Shown here in pieces: positions 5,909 to 10,617 of a stretch of DNA of 10,617 bases. Where the stretch lies: assembly GCA_003229345.1 (NCBI GenBank), contig QIDN01000415.1, forward strand, positions 1 to 10,617, given 5' to 3'. Under the pieces are notes generated by a model that ran no database searches, was not told where the DNA came from, and saw only the letters and a list, made by a program, of their open reading frames with translations. The DNA is from Nitrospirota bacterium (GTDB lineage Bacteria > Nitrospinota > Nitrospinia > Nitrospinales > Nitrospinaceae). The position numbers and the translations under genes are program-made. Position 1 is the stretch's first letter. Each line of letters opens with the position of its first letter.

Positions 5909-7894
5909 ATGAGCAAGAACAAAATCCGCCATACCGAGCACGTATCCAAATCCATTCCCGTCATCAAACCCCTGCTCGTCCTCCTCCTGATAGGAGGGAT
6001 AATCTGGGGTCTGGTTGCCCTGTTCCAGCCTTCGAGCGATATGGTCCCCTACAAAAAATACAAAAAGACGGATGTCAGCGTCGCCGTGCCGGAAGATACT
6101 GCGCCGAAAAACCAACCCAAACCGGCTTCGCCCACCGAGGAACCGGAGCCCTTCGAACAGCTGGCGCAAAACGATCCGGATAAAAACGCCTTGGATTTCA
6201 CGAAGGCGGTTTCTGACCCAACGGTCCCGCAAACAAATCCTCCGATCGATCTTCCACGGGAAACGCTGGAGTATATTTCCAAAGGGATGGACCTGGCGGA
6301 AAACGGAAAATACGAGCGGGCCGAACTGGAGTTTGAAAAAGCCGCCGATCTCAGTCCCAACTCCCCGGAGGTATTTTCCATCTGGGGCGCGGCTCTGCGC
6401 ATGCAGAAAAAATTCAAGGGAGCCAACCGGCGTTTCGGCCGGGCTTACGAACTGGCGCCGGAAGATGAAGAAATCGTGTTTAACTGGGGCATGTCCCGGC
6501 TATTCGAAAAGAACGCCGATGGCGCCATCGACCTGTTCCAGAAAACCATCAAGCTCAATCCGAAGCATTACCTGGCCTACAACTACCTGGGAAAAAGCTA
6601 CGGCCTGAAAAAAGACTACCGTAACGAAGAAGCCAACTATCTGAAAGCGGTGGAGATCAAGGAAGATTTCGCACAGGGGCATTTTAATCTCGGCATCGCA
6701 CGCAGCCTGCAAAAGAATTTTGAGGGCGCGGCACCGCATTTCACGCGGGCCATCGAGCTCGACAAGCAATACGAAAAACCGTTCGTGGTGCAGTTTCTGA
6801 CCGCGATGGGTTTGAAAAAGAAGGGCATTGGTCCGCAGGAAGCCAAACTCAAACCTTCTCCTAAAAAAGGCGATGGCAAAGAATCTTTCAAAACAACGGA
6901 AGAAACCGCTAAGAAGGCCGAGGGGTCCGATCATAAGATGGAAGAAGGGTCGGATTCCAAAGTCGTCAAACCCATCACCAACCTGAAAGGCAAGATCACC
7001 ATCAACAGTCTACCGGCAGACGGCCGTGGGGTGGTGATTCTCGAAACCAAGAGCAAGCTCAAGGTTCCAAAACAATCGGCGAAGGCCATCCAGATTTTTC
7101 AAAGAGAACTGCAGTTCCAACCGGCCCATTCGGTAGTGATGATCGGGTCCACGGTCACCTTCGTCAATGACGACCGGGAGGTGCACAACATTTACTCCAA
7201 GTCTTCAGGCAACCAATTCAACCTGGGTGCCATGGCCGCCGGGGCCTCCAGGGAAATCAGACTGGAAACACCGGGACCGGTCATTCTGCGATGCAACCTG
7301 CATAAAGATATGATAGGCACGGTGTTTGTAGTACCCAACGGGTATTACGCTCTGCCCAACGCCAACGGTGAATATCAATTTGATGGCGTGAAAAGTCAGG
7401 AATACATTCTCGAGTTTTGGCATCCCCAACTGTACCCGGAAGATGTGGCGAAAAACATCAAAAGCATCAAGCTGACAGGGAAAGACGAGAACATCGATTT
7501 TAAAATCGCTTCCGCTTCCAAACCAGGAGAAATACACGATCTGGTCGACGCCACCGACTACAACGTGGTGGTCGATAATATCGAGCATGAAATGCTCCAA
7601 GCCATCAAGGACTGGGGCGCCGGCAAGAAATTCATGCCGCGCAAGCGCATGCTCAAGGCCATCACTCATTATTACGACGGCGAAGGCCTGAAAGGGGCCA
7701 TCGCCAAAAGTTTCAGCGAAAAGCGCAGCCTGAAACTGGAACAGGCCATGGATGAAATTCGCAAACAAGTCTCGGGTATTGGGGTCACTGAAAAAATTAC
7801 GACAGCCTCTTTGAAATTCAAAGCCGATCGCGTCCTGGCCCAATTACGGAACAACGTCAAAGAGCTGGAACAACGGCTGAATCCCAAGCCCTAG
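5909..7894 (+). CDS. Membrane-anchored TPR protein with a type-1 copper (cupredoxin) domain
   Basis: I know of no named gene for this 661-residue protein. A single membrane segment (about 18-39) with a basic cytoplasmic end (MSKNKIRHTEHVSK) and no clear cleavage site suggests an anchored protein with its bulk in the periplasm. A Pro/Glu-rich linker follows, then about five TPRs at residues 119-150, 153-184, 187-218, 221-252 and 255-286, each ending LxP or similar. A Lys/Glu-rich linker spans ~303-358. Residues ~360-475 form a cupredoxin-like domain: VTFVNDDREVHN gives His426, and RCNLHKDMIG gives Cys462, His465 and Met468, a full blue-copper ligand set with C-x2-H-x2-M spacing as in plastocyanin/methylamine-utilisation-type proteins. 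Residues ~478-535 look like a beta domain (GEYQFDGV, EFWHP), and 540-661 are mostly helical. The start ATG has AAGG six bases upstream. A likely role is electron transfer, copper handling or complex assembly; none is proven. Confidence 0.85.
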   Translation: MSKNKIRHTEHVSKSIPVIKPLLVLLLIGGIIWGLVALFQPSSDMVPYKKYKKTDVSVAVPEDTAPKNQPKPASPTEEPEPFEQLAQNDPDKNALDFTKAVSDPTVPQTNPPIDLPRETLEYISKGMDLAENGKYERAELEFEKAADLSPNSPEVFSIWGAALRMQKKFKGANRRFGRAYELAPEDEEIVFNWGMSRLFEKNADGAIDLFQKTIKLNPKHYLAYNYLGKSYGLKKDYRNEEANYLKAVEIKEDFAQGHFNLGIARSLQKNFEGAAPHFTRAIELDKQYEKPFVVQFLTAMGLKKKGIGPQEAKLKPSPKKGDGKESFKTTEETAKKAEGSDHKMEEGSDSKVVKPITNLKGKITINSLPADGRGVVILETKSKLKVPKQSAKAIQIFQRELQFQPAHSVVMIGSTVTFVNDDREVHNIYSKSSGNQFNLGAMAAGASREIRLETPGPVILRCNLHKDMIGTVFVVPNGYYALPNANGEYQFDGVKSQEYILEFWHPQLYPEDVAKNIKSIKLTGKDENIDFKIASASKPGEIHDLVDATDYNVVVDNIEHEMLQAIKDWGAGKKFMPRKRMLKAITHYYDGEGLKGAIAKSFSEKRSLKLEQAMDEIRKQVSGIGVTEKITTASLKFKADRVLAQLRNNVKELEQRLNPKP

Positions 7895-7951
7895 CTGTCC
7901 TTCCGGCAGAGACATATTTCCTCTGAAAATGAAAACCCTTTATATATTTCC

Positions 7952-8031
7952 ACTCTTTAAGGAGAGTTTTGCATATGTCGTTCCCCTCCTTTAAAGGAGG
8001 GGGTATAAAAATGGGTCCAGCGTCACGCTGG
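7952..8031. repeat. Palindromic cluster upstream of cysS
   Basis: This intergenic cluster has three stems. ACTCTTTAAGGAGAGT (7952-7967) is an imperfect palindrome followed by TTT. A perfect 20-bp palindrome lies at 7983-8002, able to form an 8-bp GC-rich stem (CCCCTCCT/AGGAGGGG) around TTAA. CCAGCG-TCA-CGCTGG (8017-8031) forms a 6-bp stem with a 3-base loop. The first two share the design CTC(C)TTTAA(A)GGAG, so one may be a diverged copy of the other. Such CCTCCTTTAAAGGAGG palindromes are seen between genes in many bacteria as dispersed elements, so a repeat family is plausible. None is followed by a proper T-run. The cluster also encloses a weak 22-codon reading frame (7975-8043). Confidence 0.5.
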
Positions 8032-8074
8032 CCGGCGGTTTGATTTTACCCTTCTATAGTGATATTTTGTGCTT

Positions 8075-9526
8075 ATGAGCCTGCGCCTGTACAACACCCT
8101 GACCGGACAAAAAGAGGAATTCACCCCACTCACACCGGGCAAGGTCGGCATGTACGTGTGCGGCGTCACCGTTTACGATTACTGCCACGTCGGTCACGCC
8201 CGCGCCGCTATCGTGTTCGACACCGTGTACCGCTACCTCCAGCACCTCGGCTACGAGGTGAACTACGTCCGTAACTTCACCGACATCGACGACAAAATCA
8301 TCAAACGCGCCAACGAGGAAAAAATCGGCTGGCAGGAGGTGACGAAAAAATTCATCCAGGCGTTTCACGAAGACATGGGGCAATTGAACATTGCCATCCC
8401 AACCACCGAACCCAAGGCCACGGACCACATAGACGGCATGCTCGTCATGGTATCTGCGCTCATCGATCGGGACAAGGCCTACGAAGCGGAAGGCGACGTT
8501 TACTTCTCGATCAAAAACTTTCCGGAATACGGCAAACTATCGGGCCGAAATATTGACGACCTGATGGTGGGCGCGCGCGTTGAACCCGGTGAACACAAAC
8601 ACGATCCGTTGGACTTCGCGCTCTGGAAAAAAAGCAAACCCGGCGAGCCCTCGTGGGACAGCCCGTGGGGACCCGGTCGACCTGGCTGGCACATCGAATG
8701 CTCGGCCATGGGGCGGCATTTTCTGGGAGAACGGTTCGACATACACGGCGGTGGTAAAGACCTGGTTTTTCCGCACCACGAAAACGAAATCGCCCAGTCC
8801 CAGGGTTGCTCCGGCACACCGCCGGTCAAGTACTGGCTTCACAATGGATTTGTCAATATCAATGAAGAAAAAATGTCGAAATCGCTCGGCAACTTTTTCA
8901 CCATCCGCGAAATCCTGAAACGGTATCACCCGGAAGTTCTGCGTCTGTTCCTGCTGAGCCACCATTACCGCGGACCCATCGATTTTGCCGATCAGTACCT
9001 CAATGACGCGGAAAAGACGTTGGACCGGTTCTACGAATTTTTCGCCGCGGCACAGGAAAAACGGGGCGAGTTGAAGGTGACATCGATCACCGATGCGAAC
9101 GATGGCATTAGGTCGCAACCGTTCATCCAGAAAATTGAAGAGGCCATGAACGACGATTTCAATACCGCCGTCGCACTGGCGCACATGAACGAGGAACTGC
9201 GCAATTTGAACAAGGCGATGACTCATCTGCAAAAGAAAAACGGCAACTGGGCCGATTTTGATACCGCCGCCGCAACATTGAAGTACGCCTGCCAACTGCT
9301 GGGTTTTTTGTACCACGAGCCGAAGGATTATAAGTCCCGCGTGCTGGAAACCAAAAAAGAAACGCTGGGACTGAATGTCGTTCAAATCGAGGCGTTGATC
9401 GCACAACGCAAAGCCGCCCGCGAGACCAAGGACTGGGCTAAGGCGGACGAGTGCCGCGACGCGTTGACGGCCTTGGGCGTGGTGCTGGAAGACAACGCCG
9501 GGGGAACCGTCTGGAAAGTTAAATGA
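8075..9526 (+). CDS. cysS: Cysteinyl-tRNA synthetase
   Basis: This class I aminoacyl-tRNA synthetase charges tRNA-Cys with cysteine using ATP, in the cytoplasm. With the start at ATG 8075 it has 483 residues, about normal for the family. The HIGH-type motif is HVGH (38-41) and the KMSKS loop is intact (266-270, in EEKMSKSLGNF). The four zinc ligands that discriminate cysteine are all present and numbered almost as in E. coli: C29, C209 (in IECSAM), H234 and E238 (in FPHHENE). FTDIDDKII is another family block. The C-terminal helical anticodon-binding part runs to the end. ATG 8075 is preferred to the in-frame GTG at 8069 because the family starts near LRLYNTLTG. No good ribosome binding site precedes either; the nearest, AAAGGAGG, is about 75 bases upstream inside the palindrome. 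The stop overlaps the next start by ATGA. Confidence 0.97.
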   Translation: MSLRLYNTLTGQKEEFTPLTPGKVGMYVCGVTVYDYCHVGHARAAIVFDTVYRYLQHLGYEVNYVRNFTDIDDKIIKRANEEKIGWQEVTKKFIQAFHEDMGQLNIAIPTTEPKATDHIDGMLVMVSALIDRDKAYEAEGDVYFSIKNFPEYGKLSGRNIDDLMVGARVEPGEHKHDPLDFALWKKSKPGEPSWDSPWGPGRPGWHIECSAMGRHFLGERFDIHGGGKDLVFPHHENEIAQSQGCSGTPPVKYWLHNGFVNINEEKMSKSLGNFFTIREILKRYHPEVLRLFLLSHHYRGPIDFADQYLNDAEKTLDRFYEFFAAAQEKRGELKVTSITDANDGIRSQPFIQKIEEAMNDDFNTAVALAHMNEELRNLNKAMTHLQKKNGNWADFDTAAATLKYACQLLGFLYHEPKDYKSRVLETKKETLGLNVVQIEALIAQRKAARETKDWAKADECRDALTALGVVLEDNAGGTVWKVK

Positions 9527-10617
9527 GAACCGAAGAACACACCTTTACGGATCGCTATCTGAAGTTCACCCAACTCTACACCCGCACCCATGTGGAAGAG
9601 GAGTCGGAAGAACGCGTCCCGGAAAAAGTCATCCGGTGCGTGTGGAACGACCAGTTGATCAAAACCGATGAGCTTAAAACCACCGACGGCCGACCGTTGG
9701 AAATTATCTTTCCCGGCTACTGGAATTTCGGGAGCGGGCCGGATTTCAAAAGCGCCGCCATTCGCATCGACGGCCAACTGCACGAAGGTGACGTCGAGTT
9801 GCACGTCTACGGTTGCGACTGGAAAGCGCACGGTCATTCGGAAAACAACGAATACGACAACGTCATCCTGCACGTATTCATGTGGAAAGGCCGGGGCCGC
9901 AAACCGATGGCTGAGGCACAGGCAAAAACCAAAAATCTGTCGCGCCCCCACATCCACGAGTTGGAGCTCAAGGATTATCTGAAGCAGGGCATCCTGCAAC
10001 TGAACGAGCAGTTGGATTTCGACAGCTATCCCCTGCTCAACCAGTTTAATTTTGGCCTGTGCCACCGCCCGCTAGCCCGCCTGACGCAGGAAAAATTTGC
10101 CGCTCTTTTAAAGAGCGCCGGCGATGCGCGCGTCCAGACCAAGATGGACCGATTCCACGACCGTATCATCACCAAGGGATACGAGCAGACTTTTTACGAA
10201 GGCGTGGCGGAAGCCATGGGCTACCCCAGCAATAAGCAACCCTTCCGCACTCTGGCGGAAAATGTGCCTCTGGAAGAGATCCAGCAACGCGTCCCAAAGC
10301 AATCTTCCTACGAGGACAAAATAAAACTTATCCAAGCCTTGCTGTTCGGCGTCTCCGGTCTCATCGATTTTGCGGATCTGCCAAAATGTTCATCCGCCAA
10401 AGACCGAGCTTATTTTTCGGATTTGCAAACAATCTGGAAGAAACACCAGAAAAAGTTCACAGGCCATCTAATTAACCGGAAAGAATGGAAGTTCGGCAAA
10501 ATGCGGCCGGCCAATTTCCCCTACCGCCGGGTCGCCGCCCTCAGCCACCTGATCGCCCGGCATTGGGATACCGGACTGTTCGCCGACACTTTGGAATGCC
10601 TGCAATCGTCCCTTCCC
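9523..10617 (+). CDS. DUF2851-family protein, 3' end outside window
   Basis: The frame opens with an ATG overlapping the cysS stop (ATGA) and stays open for 365 codons to the last base, so the C-terminus is missing. The N-terminal ~120 residues carry the DUF2851 signature: TTDGRPLEIIFPGYWNFGSG leading into GPDF (72-75), EGDVELHV (88-95), CDW with His103 and His105, and YDNVILHVF (111-119). The family is of unknown function. The GPDF...GDVELHV spacing of a conserved acid followed by an E-x-H strand, plus a nearby cluster of His, looks metal-binding and loosely nuclease-like to me, but this is inference. There is no signal peptide or membrane segment, so it is probably cytoplasmic. Its overlap with cysS implies co-translation from one mRNA. 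Confidence 0.85.
   Translation, partial: MRTEEHTFTDRYLKFTQLYTRTHVEEESEERVPEKVIRCVWNDQLIKTDELKTTDGRPLEIIFPGYWNFGSGPDFKSAAIRIDGQLHEGDVELHVYGCDWKAHGHSENNEYDNVILHVFMWKGRGRKPMAEAQAKTKNLSRPHIHELELKDYLKQGILQLNEQLDFDSYPLLNQFNFGLCHRPLARLTQEKFAALLKSAGDARVQTKMDRFHDRIITKGYEQTFYEGVAEAMGYPSNKQPFRTLAENVPLEEIQQRVPKQSSYEDKIKLIQALLFGVSGLIDFADLPKCSSAKDRAYFSDLQTIWKKHQKKFTGHLINRKEWKFGKMRPANFPYRRVAALSHLIARHWDTGLFADTLECLQSSLP

Noticed and set aside
7205..7843. Open frame (about 212 codons) on the - strand inside the TPR-cupredoxin gene
   Set aside because: It is opposite the copper-ligand region, whose conserved residues are clearly coded on the + strand.
8017..8045. CCAGCG/CGCTGG hairpin as an intrinsic terminator for the TPR-cupredoxin gene
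   Set aside because: The stem is short and the following bases are GC-rich before a broken T stretch; too weak to call.
8055..8060. TATAGT as a -10 box for cysS
   Set aside because: It is only 14 bases before the start codon and has no -35 element (CCGGCG at the right distance).
7895..8074. T-box or other riboswitch controlling cysS
   Set aside because: No T-box sequence, specifier loop or terminator/antiterminator pair is visible, and the tiny reading frame has no Cys codons.
8537..9406. Long open frame (about 289 codons) on the - strand across cysS
   Set aside because: It lies wholly opposite cysS, whose motifs are complete, and its translation has no recognisable domain; it is an antisense shadow.
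9382..10065. Open frame (about 227 codons) on the - strand across the cysS / DUF2851 junction
   Set aside because: It spans two well-supported + strand genes and shows no recognisable motif.
1..10617. Defence island, prophage, mobile element or CRISPR array
   Set aside because: All intergenic stretches are under 200 bases, no spaced direct repeats are present, and every sizeable gene has a plausible housekeeping or envelope assignment or a known family.

Overview
The window is an ordinary-looking, densely packed piece of a Gram-negative-type bacterial chromosome with moderate GC, slightly above half by eye. It carries ten protein-coding genes, two of them cut by the window edges. I see no rRNA, tRNA, CRISPR array, transposase, integrase or phage gene. 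The gene mix includes futalosine-pathway menaquinone synthesis (MqnC), a long two-domain dCTP deaminase of the type known from Alphaproteobacteria and some other phyla, a FlgT/CsgG-like exported protein, an FmdB zinc ribbon, and a TPR protein carrying a blue-copper domain. This fits a Nitrospina-like (Nitrospinota) or deltaproteobacterial-grade organism. That placement is an inference from gene content only.

Region 1 (1-608, + strand) is the C-terminal half of mqnC. It converges on the next block with a single base between the two stop codons.

Region 2 (610-5397, - strand) is a run of five genes read right to left: dcd (two-domain dCTP deaminase), scpB (chromosome condensation), rluB-like 23S rRNA pseudouridine synthase, a secreted FlgT/CsgG-like protein, and an AI-2E/PerM-family membrane protein. 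The last three are nearly or truly coupled: 25 bases between scpB and rluB, a 4-base ATGA overlap between rluB and the exported protein, and 2 bases between that and the membrane protein. A 70-base gap separates dcd from scpB. scpA is not in the window.

Region 3 (5398-5573) is a divergent intergenic region that must hold the promoters of dcd and of the rightward genes.

Region 4 (5574-7894, + strand) holds a small FmdB-type zinc ribbon gene and then a large gene for a membrane-anchored protein with about five TPRs, a type-1 copper site (H426, C462, H465, M468), a beta-rich domain and a helical C-terminus. It is the least ordinary protein here and probably works outside the cytoplasmic membrane.

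Region 5 (7895-8074) is an intergenic stretch with a perfect 20-bp palindrome that pairs a Shine-Dalgarno-like half with an anti-Shine-Dalgarno-like half, a diverged neighbour of the same design and a further short hairpin.

Region 6 (8075-10617, + strand) holds cysS (cysteinyl-tRNA synthetase), with all zinc ligands and signature motifs, overlapped by ATGA with a DUF2851-family gene that runs off the window.

I found no convincing undescribed multi-gene system. The best leads are the TPR-cupredoxin protein, the palindromic cysS leader and the cysS-coupled DUF2851 gene.
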